From the NCBI GenBank assembly GCA_009192285.1, contig CM018603.1:2844588-2908587 (forward strand): a stretch of 64,000 bases of DNA, read 5' to 3'. Below, in pieces: positions 53,876-63,159 of the stretch. How positions within the stretch are numbered: position 1 is the first letter of the stretch; each line of letters starts with the position of its first letter. The DNA comes from Morchella semilibera (lineage: Eukaryota; Ascomycota; Pezizomycetes; Pezizales; Morchellaceae). Under the pieces are notes generated by a model. It had not been told where the DNA came from. It was given only the letters and a program-made list of their open reading frames with translations, and searched no databases. The position numbers were made by a program, and so were the translations under genes.

Positions 53876-54210
53876 TAGCCGCGTCCAACAAGTTCGTGCG
53901 GTTTCGCCCGGGCCAACCACACGCGGCACCCCCGAATATCAACGAATAAATCAATTAACGAGCAATCTGATAGAGAATACATACATGTAGTAGTGCCTAA
54001 AAAAATATAAGAAAATTAAATATATAACTACCATTTTATATGTCCTCCATTTGCTGCCAAACATGCCCCGCAGCAGCTTGTCTCTTGCCATATTTTGAAA
54101 GTTCCCTTTTCGGGGGGGGGTGGTTGTGGCTTCATGGCTGTCGCGCAATGGTGGAGGGGGGTGCGTTGGTTGACACAGACAAAACCGCACGAACTTGTTG
54201 GACGCGACTG
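53876..54210. mobile_element. Tc1/mariner-type MITE (335 bp)
   Basis: Inverted ends YAGYCGCGTCCAACAAG continuing TTCGTGCGGTTT; 24 bp are perfectly paired (53,881-53,904 with 54,182-54,205). TA stands at both edges (53,874-53,875 and 54,211-54,212). The outer CAGT and TA duplication are typical of Tc1/mariner. The right end fits CAGT; the left has TAGC. An open minus frame inside is not a gene. Confidence 0.82.
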
Positions 54211-54221
54211 TACGCAACACC

Positions 54222-54452
54222 TAGTCTCGTTCCCAGACCTAACTGGTTTGTGATTGAAATTACAGGGGTATTATTTTCACAAACCGGAACGGTCTGGTGT
54301 GCTTACCCAAAAAGTTTGTACCAGTCCTTTTTTTTGCCCGGTTGCTATGCCAAAAGTCCGGTTTCTATGCCAAAAGTTATTGCTCCAGACCCTACTGTGA
54401 TGAACCTACCACCACCACCACTAACATCACCGTATGGCTGGGAACGAGACTA
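54222..54452. mobile_element. Mutator-like MITE (231 bp)
   Basis: Perfect 15-bp inverted ends TAGTCTCGTTCCCAG (54,222-54,236 and 54,438-54,452), flanked by the 9-bp direct repeat CGCAACACC (54,213-54,221 and 54,453-54,461). If the outermost TA is counted with the flank, the duplication is 11 bp. An 8-11-bp duplication suggests a MULE or hAT derivative. Inside are two CCGGTTGCTATGCCAAAAG-like repeats. Confidence 0.8.
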
Positions 54453-54461
54453 CGCAACACC

Positions 54462-54914
54462 ATATTATAGTCAATATCACTGCCATTGCCATATATGAAA
54501 GAACCATATCTAGGGGGCACGCATTAATTACAGCTGAATCCCTCCCCGTCAATTGTGACATACGCATTGATATCACGGTTCTCAAGCATGGAATGCCACT
54601 ACTAGAGAAGAAAGACAGTTCATCATATACTGAATATCCACCATTGAATTCGCAAGCACCTACTCAGCCACATAATGGACAACCTGATACACCTAAACCT
54701 ATTTAATAACTTGGATAATCACACGATCCTGAATTACCGGGAAATTTACATCTTATAGGTGAGATTCATATCCCTACCTACCTCCACCCACAGTCAGCAA
54801 CACTGGGTATATATATACACATCCCCCACTCCTTCACCGCCATCTTGATACCTCATATCTCATTACTGGCGAAAGTCCGCTCTGCTATTACCACTCAACC
54901 CTATAACCTATAAA
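54462..54914. other. Intergenic DNA downstream of PIF1
   Basis: An open plus frame to 54,706 (ALITAESLPVNCDIRIDITV) has no recognisable domain. A TATATATAC stretch occurs near 54,810. It probably holds the 3' end of the PIF1 transcript. No firm gene. Confidence 0.35.
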
Positions 54915-57667
54915 TCACCCCGCCATCATCATCATCTCCTCCTCATCCTCATCCAGCTCTTCCTCCACCGTCCTCTTCCGCGTGTCAAGCTTCTTCGCCT
55001 TCGCCTCAGCCGCGGAATACAGGCTCTTGTAGAACTCCCTAACCTTCTCGTGGGCCATGACCTTTGCCGCATCGAAGCGCAGCACCTCGAGTCCCTCTTG
55101 GCATGTGGCACGCGACAGTGCAACGTACGCTTGTCCCTTCTCGAACACCTTGCCCAGATCGACCTTGACGCGCTCCAGCGTCTGGCCTTGCGCTTTGTGG
55201 ATTGAGAGCGCCCATGCGAGGATGAGCGGGATCTGTGTGCGTGACGCCTGCACCTCGCCGGACGGTAGCTCGACTTTCCATGTTTCGGGCTGCACCAGGA
55301 GCTGCCGGCATGTGCCGTCGGGGAGCGCGAACTCAACGAGAGGCCAGTTGTCGGCAGTGTCGTTGGGGTGGATGGAGTTCTTGACCCTACTGATCGTTTC
55401 ATGAGGGATGACCTCATCCTCGGTGTCGTGGACCAAGTCAAATGTCTTTTCGCTCATAAAGCCGACAACGCGGCCGAGGGAGCCGTTGACGAGTGTGTCG
55501 TCGATATTTTTGATGAGCATGACCTGCGAGTTTTCCTTCAGGGTGATGACCTGCGGGGCCATACAATTCGAGAGCAGCTTGGTGCGGTGCTCAATGTCGG
55601 CCATGGTCCCATCGTCGGTTGACTTGAATACTTTCTCAGTGCCGGAGAGGAGGCGCATTTTGCTGTTGTTTGCAGCGTCCACCTCTTGCCGAGTGGGGAA
55701 GAGCTCGGTAGGTTGGATGCCATCGTCATATACCAGAGGGCGGGAAAGACGCCGGAATACTGCAACCGAAGCTGGGGATAGTTTTCCTAGCCGCATTTCG
55801 TTCAGAATAGCAGCGAACTCTATTGGCCAATCAGTTACTTTACATCACAAAACATCACTCATCTGAGACATGAGGCATCACTCGGTATTAGTCACGTGAC
55901 CTACCGGGATCGCGCTGACGGAAAACTTGGGTCAGGCCAATAGTATGCTCGATTGTGGTATTCCAAGTATTTGCGTCAAAAGCGAATCTAGCAACTTTTC
56001 CATAATCCGGTACGGGTGGTAGCTGAAAAAAGTCGCCAGTAACAACCAATTGAATGCCCCGAATGGCCTCCCGTTATTCCTGATTGTTCGGGCGACCCCT
56101 TCAAGCTTGTCAAAAAGCTCACCGTCCACCATTGAGATCTCGTCTATGATTAGCACTTTGGTCTGCAGCCACCGTTTCTTGGCCTTTGGGTTCCGTTTGA
56201 TCTTTTTGACGAGATCAGGAACGGGTTCTTTGCCAAGGCCAATACCAGCGAATGAGTGAAGGGTTACACCACCGACGTTACAGGCTGCAAGACCTGTCGA
56301 TGCGGTGACTGCGACTGCAGCGTGTTCAGGATCTTTAGGGTATTTGTGCCGGAGAGCGGCGATTACTTCACGCATCAGTACAGATTTACCGGTACCTAGG
56401 GACAGCATCCAATCAGTTAAATTGGTCTTGTGTATAAGGTTATTTGTTTTCGTATTCTCTTTTTTCTTTTTCATGTTTATAAGGGTGTTGAAAGTGATAG
56501 TAGTGAAAGTGCACAAACCAGCAGATCCAGTAAAAAACACACTCTTTCCCGAATCTAGCACCAAGTCCAGCACATGCATCTGCTCGGTACTCAAAGTTAA
56601 TTTTCCCTGCTTCTTTAGCGGCTCCTTCTGTTCTACTTCTCCCCCCTTTGTCGCCATTGTGCTCATTCCTCTCCTTTGATCTGCATTCTTTCTTGATGCC
56701 CTTTTGACATCAGTTGCTGTCATATCCCATGGTAATTTTTGGTGCCTTTTCCCGTTCAATTTTTTTTGGTGCCGTCGCCTTTACCTTACGTGATAAAGGG
56801 ACCGTGCTTTGAGCAGCCCCACCCTTCGCCCACGGAATCTTCCTCTTCTTCTTTGGCATCTCCTCCGGTTCATCGTCTATCAAATCTATAACTTCCGACT
56901 GCCTCGATGGTTGTTGCTTCTCTTGCTGCTTTTCCTGTAGCTTTTGTTGCTGCGGCTGCAGGGGTATTCCAGGAACCGGCCGTGGTGGAAGTATAAAGTG
57001 CTCCACCGGCGACGAAGACCAAGGGAGCGGCGCAGAGCTATACGGCGGTGGTGGTTCTTGCTGCGCCGAATCTACCCTCACAACATCCTCATCACCAATA
57101 CACCCATGATCCCTCTTTACGGGCGTGAGGCTCCTCCGCGTCACGCTCGCTGGCAACATATTCCGTGGCAATGGCGGCGTGGGGACACGAAAGCTCTTTG
57201 GAGAAGCCGAGTGCGTGTACGCATCCTCGACCACGACCGAGTCGTCGAAATTGAGGTCGCTATCGTTGTCGAAAATCACCCTCATCGAAGAAGACGGCAT
57301 CATGGAGTGCACTCAGCTGTGATTTTATCTCTGGGGACCTGCTGCCAGCCGCTGCCACGCTGCTGCTGCTGCTGCTTCTGGTGGCGGGCCCATTTTTCTA
57401 CGAATGATGAGGAGCACTCGAAGGCCTTTATGATCCTATCCCGTGGCTTGGGGCGGACAATGTTTGTGGCTGCTGTCTTCTGCAGGATCGTGTTAAGGGA
57501 TGGGCCATGCGAGGGGGGGGAGCTCGGGAGGTGAGGGGAGCTCTGGAGGTGGGGGCGGCGTAACGGGAGGTGGGGGGGGGCTTGGAAAACGCGTTAGAAA
57601 GGGAGGTCTGTGTCTGTTTCAGCGGTGGGGCTGTAGTTTTCGGTTTTGAGCTGTTGGTGGTGAACAT
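54915..57667 (-). CDS. PIF1: PIF1-type 5'-3' DNA helicase
   Basis: PIF1 helicases unwind DNA 5' to 3' at telomeres, G-quadruplexes and in mitochondria. ATG at 57667 opens a Pro/Thr/Ser-rich N-terminus; [11 protein letters not shown] and a basic [12 protein letters not shown] precede the helicase. Motifs: [15 protein letters not shown] (Walker A, split by an intron 56,396-56,518), [37 protein letters not shown] (motif II), [26 protein letters not shown] (then intron 55,820-55,904), and [20 protein letters not shown] with AYVALSRA (motifs V-VI). The stop is at 54915, after an acidic tail. Frame changes occur at short runs: CCCC at 56,057-56,060, T8 at about 56,762, GGG/CCC near 57,285 and a C-rich run near 57,515. 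All catalytic motifs are otherwise present, so sequence error is at least as likely as decay. Confidence 0.85.
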
Positions 57668-58560
57668 GGCAGTAGTGAAGGGGATCTGGGGTGGGAGTGA
57701 TGATGATGGTGATGGTGATGATGATGATGGTGGGTCCAGTAAGAACGTGGCAGAGCTTATGGTGGTGGTGGTGGTGGTAGTGGTAGCAGTAGTTGCAGTG
57801 GTGGATGAGGTGTGGAGGTGGGAAGAGAGGAGGAGGAGGGGGGGGGTGGTGTTCGTGTACGATGAGGTGGATAACGGTAGTTGTCGACGCGAGGTCGACC
57901 AACCACGGGGAAGATTGGTTGCTGGCAGTGGATAAAAGGGTTACAGTGGTAGTTCCTCTGCTGCAGTAAGGGTTTGCAAGGGGAAGGGAAAGATCAACGA
58001 TACTTTCCGATACAGCCAACCACCCATTCACGAGAACACCAGGTATATAAAAAGAGGGGGATCAAAAGAAAAAGAATGGTGTTTGGGGGGGGGAGGGGGG
58101 GGTGGGGGGTGGGTGGTGGGTTGGTGGTCAAACAAGGAAAGGGAAATAAAATAAAAAAATAAAAAAAAAAAAAAAAAAAGACAGCTACGGTTTGTATACG
58201 AGATCCCCTGTTCCACTCAAAGGAAAAAAACCACAGCACAAAGAGGGAATGAGGAATTGCTTGTGGCGGGTTCTCTCTCTCTCTCTCTCTCTCGCGTTTT
58301 GCGGGCGGGGGGGAGTGGAGGCGACAAATTTTTGCTGTCGAGCAGTGAGCGACGTTGCAGTAAATACGCGTCGAAAAAATCCCATCGCGCCAAGACTCTA
58401 AAGAGCTTTTCAGTGTGGGCCCCGATAAGTGGTATGCCATCCCTGTCGCATTGTAAAGCTGGGCAGAGCACAGCGCTAGAGATGTAATTAATAGATAGGG
58501 TAGACTAGATCAATTGATTGATTGATTGATTGCATGCAGTAATAGTTTCAATGCCATTTC
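57668..58560. repeat. PIF1 upstream region rich in simple repeats
   Basis: Contents: GATGATGGTGATG tract (57,695-57,735), GGTGGTGGTGGTAGTGG tract (57,760-57,800), G-rich runs near 57,840 and 58,085-58,125, A19 at about 58,160-58,180, (CT)n at 58,268-58,296 and (GATT)n at 58,510-58,535. The open minus frames across it are low-complexity (Pro, His, Phe) and not genes. The PIF1 promoter must lie here. Confidence 0.7.
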
Positions 58561-59142
58561 ATAGGATGCAATTACACCAACCGGCTATATATGGGCCTAG
58601 TAGCGAATCCTCCCCTTCAGGTATTTAGTTGCTGACTAATAGATGGTAGGTACAAACGCTTGATTTGGCACATATCGAGAGACATGTAATATTGATGTCG
58701 CCCGGCCGGGTTCTTGCATGTAGTCGCACACCCTCAGTCGCGTACGTGTGCCAAATCATAAGTAATCACTCGCAAGTTATCAGCCACACAAGGATTCTGA
58801 AACCGTTAGATAGGATCCTTGTGTATTAGAGAATTGTTATATACATCTACATATATGAAGCGCTGATGCCAGTCGAATCCCTGCGGCGTTGCAGTAACAA
58901 ACCGACATGACCAATTACACAGAAGTCAAGTTCATATGGTGTTACGCGACCTAATATATATATATCGATCATATGCCATCACTCGTGGGCCGCTGATTCG
59001 CGGATTGATTGATTGATTGATTGATAACGCATCCACTGATTTGTTGTTACTGTTATATCATTTACTACTAACGGCCATTGGGTAAGACCCAGTAACACCG
59101 CAGGATTGGCTTCAACTAATACCCAAAGGCGCTGGTGACTCT
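58561..59142. other. Intergenic DNA with a short inverted pair and (GATT)n
   Basis: TGATTTGGCACA (58,661-58,672) and its exact complement (58,747-58,758) face each other over 74 bp. (ATTG)n stands at 59,002-59,023. No gene or RNA is seen. Confidence 0.45.
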
Positions 59143-59291
59143 TATCCCTTAGCCTGTCAGTAAAGTGCTGACCCCCCCAAGAAGAAGCAAATTTTGTGTG
59201 GCTTTACTAACAGATCCCGTTATCTCCCTTATCAGATGATGGATCTTCCATTCCTCTTTTGTAGGGGTCAGTATTGACAGATTAAGGGATA
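59143..59291 (+). mobile_element. MITE beta copy 2 (149 bp)
   Basis: Inverted ends TATCCCTTAGCCTGTCAGTA and TATCCCTTAATCTGTCAATA, each followed by CTGACCCC. The interior aligns with 53,695-53,848 in reverse. No clear duplication. Confidence 0.7.
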
Positions 59292-59974
59292 CAATTACGT
59301 AGTACATGTAGTTAGAGTCCCGTACTACCACCCCCTGCCCAACCACGCCACAGACCGATAACGTCTACAATCGCGACACACAAAAACCAAAGAACTATCA
59401 CCTGGAGGATTAAGACAGGTGGAGAATCTCTCCCATGCATAAATACATGTATCATGTGATCTCGATTTTGGGTGGGTAACAGTCCGCCGCGTTTACCAGC
59501 CCTTGGAATACTTAGATATGCTATAGAATACGCACATTGCTGCTCTACTTTAGTTAATCACTTCCAGGATAGGGCACGCTAATACTTTACATGAGAGATT
59601 CTCCAAAAAAAAAGATCGACATAAAAAAAGATCAACACCTACTAACCATAGATAGTAGGTGTGATACTTTCAACGCCGCCCACAGAAGCCTCCGGCACGG
59701 TCTCCTAAGTGTAACCGTGAGAGCACAGCTGTAAACAGCGTTTGTCTGAGCACGGTGCTGATCTCTTTTTAACGGATCGACGGTTGACTTAAACTCTATC
59801 TATGATAACTCGTCAGGCCAAATTGAATCTGAGACACCTAAACTCTTTATGGTAGCGTGATGAATTTAACGCCCAGAATATTCGGGTGGTAGTTTTTGGC
59901 ATGCGTGATAGTTTGTCAATTCATTGGGCTGCTTATATCACGGTTACCAAAGGTTTTAGGTGTCCCGCCACAAA
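59292..59974. other. Intergenic DNA with half of a diverged direct repeat
   Basis: From about 59,605 to 59,760 (AAAAAGATC...ACACCTACTA...GTAGGTGTGAT...CCGCCCACAGA) a segment recurs in diverged form at about 60,168-60,335. No gene is visible. Confidence 0.4.
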
Positions 59975-60137
59975 CCAACAACCTCTGAGTCTAAATATTT
60001 AGTTCTTGGCGATAGTTTGTGGTGTGAAAATCCCGCCAAGAACTCAAAATTCGAGCTCAAAATTCGAGCTCTTGGCGGGCTATCCACACCAAAAACCAGT
60101 CGCCAAGAACTAAATATTTAGACTCAGAAGTTGTTGG
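59975..60137. repeat. Long foldback (163 bp), possible MITE
   Basis: Outer arms of 38 bp pair with one mismatch (59,975-60,012 and 60,100-60,137; core TGAGTCTAAATATTTAGTTC). Inner arms GGTGTG..CCCGCCAAGA pair less perfectly around a doubled AAAATTCGAGCTC centre. TAAATATTTA is itself palindromic. No target duplication is recognised. Confidence 0.7.
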
Positions 60138-60520
60138 CCAATACGCCCTAATAGACCTTTTAAGCCAACAGAAAAAAAAGATCGGCAAATAAAAAGATCA
60201 GCATCTACCAGCCGGAGTTATATTAGTAGGTATGATGTTTTCTATGCCACTCACAGAGGCCACTATCATGATATCAAAAAGTACAACCGTGCAAGCATGG
60301 TTATTGACTGCGTTTACCTGATAATAGCAACCTTGCATGGCAGGTAGAGGATTATCTTTTTTTTCGATCTTTTTTTTTCTGCAAACGACGGTGGCCTAAA
60401 GGGCCTAATATAATCGGCTCATTTTCAGATTGGGGTTTTTTTTCTCTGCTACGTACTAACACTTAAAGAACGGGGAAAGGAACGCTGGAGTGGTTGGCTT
60501 GGATTATATTTATCTAGAAA

Positions 60521-61290
60521 AATATTTCCGAGAATAAAACAAAAAAGACAAAAAAATTGAAGGTCGGAGAGAGATGCTTAGAGAATTATTTGTTCACCTC
60601 AGACCCAAAGCTACGAACGAAGGAGGTGAACTCGTGCAGTTTGGGTGTGAAGTGGGACAAATAACCACTAGGCCACCGCCTTATGTCTGCTTTCATTCCT
60701 GCCACACTTTTATCCTACGTGTGATGCGGCCTCCCGTTGGCTAAGTGGCTACCCTAGCGCCAACCTTAAAATGACATACCCCTCCTGCCCCTGCGGTTCT
60801 TAAAAAAATATTTTTCCGAGAATAAAAACAAAAAAGACAAAAAATTGAAGGTCGGAGAGAGATGCCTAGAGAATTACTTGTTCACCTCAGACCCAAAGCT
60901 ACGAACGAAGGAGGTGAACTCGTGCAGTTTGGGTGTGAAGTGGGACAAATAACCACTAGGCCACCGCCTTATGTCTGCTTTCATTCCTGCCACACTTTTA
61001 TCCTACGTGTGATGCGGCCTCCCGTTGGCTAAGTGGCTACCCTAGCGCCAACCCTAAAATGACACCCCTCCTGCCCGCGGTTCTATTCGAGAATAAGACA
61101 AAAAACCTGCAAAAAAGGGCAAGAGTTGCTTGGAGAGTTGCTTGCTACGCCTCAGACCCAAGCTAATAACGAAGGAGATGAACTCATGTAGTTTGGGTGT
61201 GAAGCGAGATAGGCCACCGCCTGCATGGTGAAAGCGTTTCTTCTTTTTACATTTTCATCCCGGCGTGGTGCGGGACGCAGCCCGCCGTTA
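60521..61290. repeat. Three tandem units of about 285 bp, possibly SINE-related
   Basis: Units at 60,521-60,806 and 60,807-61,084 are nearly identical; a third (61,085-61,290) is diverged and shorter. Each has an A-rich start (GAATAAAACAAAAAAGAC), AGGAGGTGAACTCGTGCAG and CCACTAGGCCACCGCC. Read on the minus strand the last gives GGCGGTGGCCTAGTGGTTA, which fits a tRNA A box (TGGCCTAGTGG); a weak B-box-like GAGTTCACCTCC follows about 35 bp later and the unit ends T-rich. A tRNA-derived SINE is possible but unproven. Confidence 0.6.
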
Positions 61291-62800
61291 TTGATTGCAT
61301 ATATTTCTAGATTACATGTAGTTGGTACTTTACGTGTCAGTACACATTCTTTTTTTTTTTTTCACCTTTACCCCGCCATAGTCCCGTGAATGTATCAATC
61401 ACTTTATATTCTGGCTTGATCCATCCGAACATTGCAATGATTAGGATCTCTGCAACCGCTTAGATGAAGAACGTTCTGCACCACCTCACGGCGCAACACC
61501 CCTCCCTTTAGGGTTCGCGATGGCGCTGCACAATCATAAGATATCACTCGGCAGCATTCCGATTGTGGGTTGTTGTGCCTGGGCTAAATACATGTCCGGT
61601 ACACATATATGTGACTGTCTTATACATAACTATTGGTATATAAGACACCTTTTTTGCACCCAGGGCTGACTAGATAGCGGGTCTATATTATCAATACATG
61701 TAGCTCTTTATCTCTGAATTTCTCAGCTCCTAAATAACCACTACGCGTAGAACAGCTACAACATATCCCCCACCGACAAAAAACCGGGTAACACATACAC
61801 AGGCGCTACATCCAACAAACAGAGACCTAGCTCCAGACAGCGTCACAGCATCCGAATCCGTATCTCTGCGATATAGATCAAGTGCACCTGTGCCAAGCAT
61901 CTTATCTAATCTCTACGAATCTGCAAAATACTACCTTTAGTATGCAGATTAGATAAGGCGCTCGGCACTGGTGCACGGTCTACCCTCCGGCCACGGCAGG
62001 GACCGTCTTACACCGAGAACCACCGGGCGCAAACTTCTTACATAATCCAGACCCCGCCACAAAACCCTGCCACGGATTCTCAACCCACAAATCAAGGAGC
62101 CACCTTGCAACAGCGTCTCCTACAGTAAGCACATGTATGCATCTTCCAGTTCTTGCTATATATCCTAATCTTTCTGCCAACTCCGAATACCCAACCACAG
62201 CAGCGACTCCTCTAGCAGGGGCATTCAGCAGCCAAGCCGTCCACCACCCCGAGTGACACCCCATGAATCGCAATCCCGGCCCGGGCGCTATAGAAGGTAG
62301 TCGCCAGGAGTACATATATTTGTCCGGTAATGTGACTGTCTTATATGAGTATTTATATAAGATGGCTCTCTTGACGTGTAGTCAGTCAGCCAACCAAGTC
62401 TCTGAATTGTGCGTTGTGTTGTAATCGAGTGATCCTTGATGATCCGCCTCGCCCCCCTAAAAATATACAGTGTCCTGCGTGGTTATAAACCCGATTTGGG
62501 GGGGTAATGGCAGGGAGGTTGGGATGGAAGGTTAATACAGCATCCACGTACGCATACCCAGAGTCTGGGCAGTTACATGCAGACTTGGCACATGTGCAAC
62601 AGGCCCGAGTCTTGAGGTCACGCATCTTTTCGTTATGTACCTAAATACTCGCGGGTCCGATAACATGTAAGTACAAGTGGGTCTCAACAACACATGTATG
62701 TAGAGAGACTCTTCACCCGAACAGCCGCGCCGCCACCGCCGAGTGACGGCCTATGACGAAACAGCATCACGTGATATTGCTGCCTCGATTGGGTCTGTTA
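61291..62800. other. Intergenic DNA with small inverted and direct repeats
   Basis: An imperfect hairpin lies at 61,882-61,976 (GTGCACCTGTGCCAAGC facing GCTCGGCACTGGTGCAC, with CTTATCTAATCT inside). TGTCTTATA/TATAAGACA arms stand at 61,616-61,646, and a similar GTCCGGTA...TGTGACTGTCTTATA recurs near 62,322-62,346. A minus frame at 61,980-62,315 has no recognisable protein. No gene is supported. Confidence 0.4.
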
Positions 62801-62942
62801 TTATGTCATCCCTGTAGTTGTGTTTTTGTGCATGTGTGTGCCTGGGCTATTCCCCATTGGGCCTTAAGCGATGATCGATCTCGATGTGTCTTTTTTTTCT
62901 TTCTTTCTTGGCCTGGCCCCTGACCCCCGCCTCGATGGGTGT

Positions 62943-62969
62943 TGACCCTGACCCTGACCCTGACCCTGG
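62943..62969 (+). repeat. (CCCTGA)n hexamer tract
   Basis: Four tandem units, TGACCCTGACCCTGACCC and more. It differs from the CCCTAA telomere hexamer. Confidence 0.8.
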
Positions 62970-62999
62970 CGCCTTCTGGATCGGGTTTCATAACCTTCT

Positions 63000-63155
63000 T
63001 CTTCTTCTTCATCACACCCAACAGACAGCGGACAGCAGACAGAAGACAGAGGACAGCAGACAGTAGATAGATTGATACTTCTCTCTCTTGATCTCTTTCT
63101 CTACTCTCTGCTCCTCTCTACTCACTCTCCTTACATCTACTACTGCTCACCGTAC
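63000..63155 (+). promoter_or_regulatory. Pyrimidine-rich leader and promoter of the zinc transporter gene
   Basis: ACAGCAGACAG-type repeats (63,020-63,065) are followed by a CT-rich stretch (CTTCTCTCTCTTGATCTC..., 63,078-63,145) ending at the ATG. CT-rich tracts just upstream of the start are common in filamentous-fungal genes with moderate to high expression. Confidence 0.5.
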
Positions 63156-63159
63156 CCCC

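Noticed and set aside
53951-54220. Minus-strand open frame of 89 codons
   Set aside because: It lies inside the TA-flanked MITE and runs through its inverted repeat; the protein is low-complexity with no family.
57560-58480. Several overlapping minus-strand frames rich in Pro, His and Phe
   Set aside because: They are translations of microsatellites and homopolymers upstream of PIF1.
58866-58895. tRNA gene suggested by AGTCGAATCCC
   Set aside because: No matching A box or cloverleaf can be drawn around it.
61980-62315. 111-codon minus frame
   Set aside because: No domain, no splice support and no conserved neighbour; it looks like a chance frame in GC-richer DNA.
62943-62969. Interstitial telomere repeat
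   Set aside because: The hexamer is CCCTGA, only four units, and lies in a gene promoter; the usual telomere hexamer is CCCTAA.
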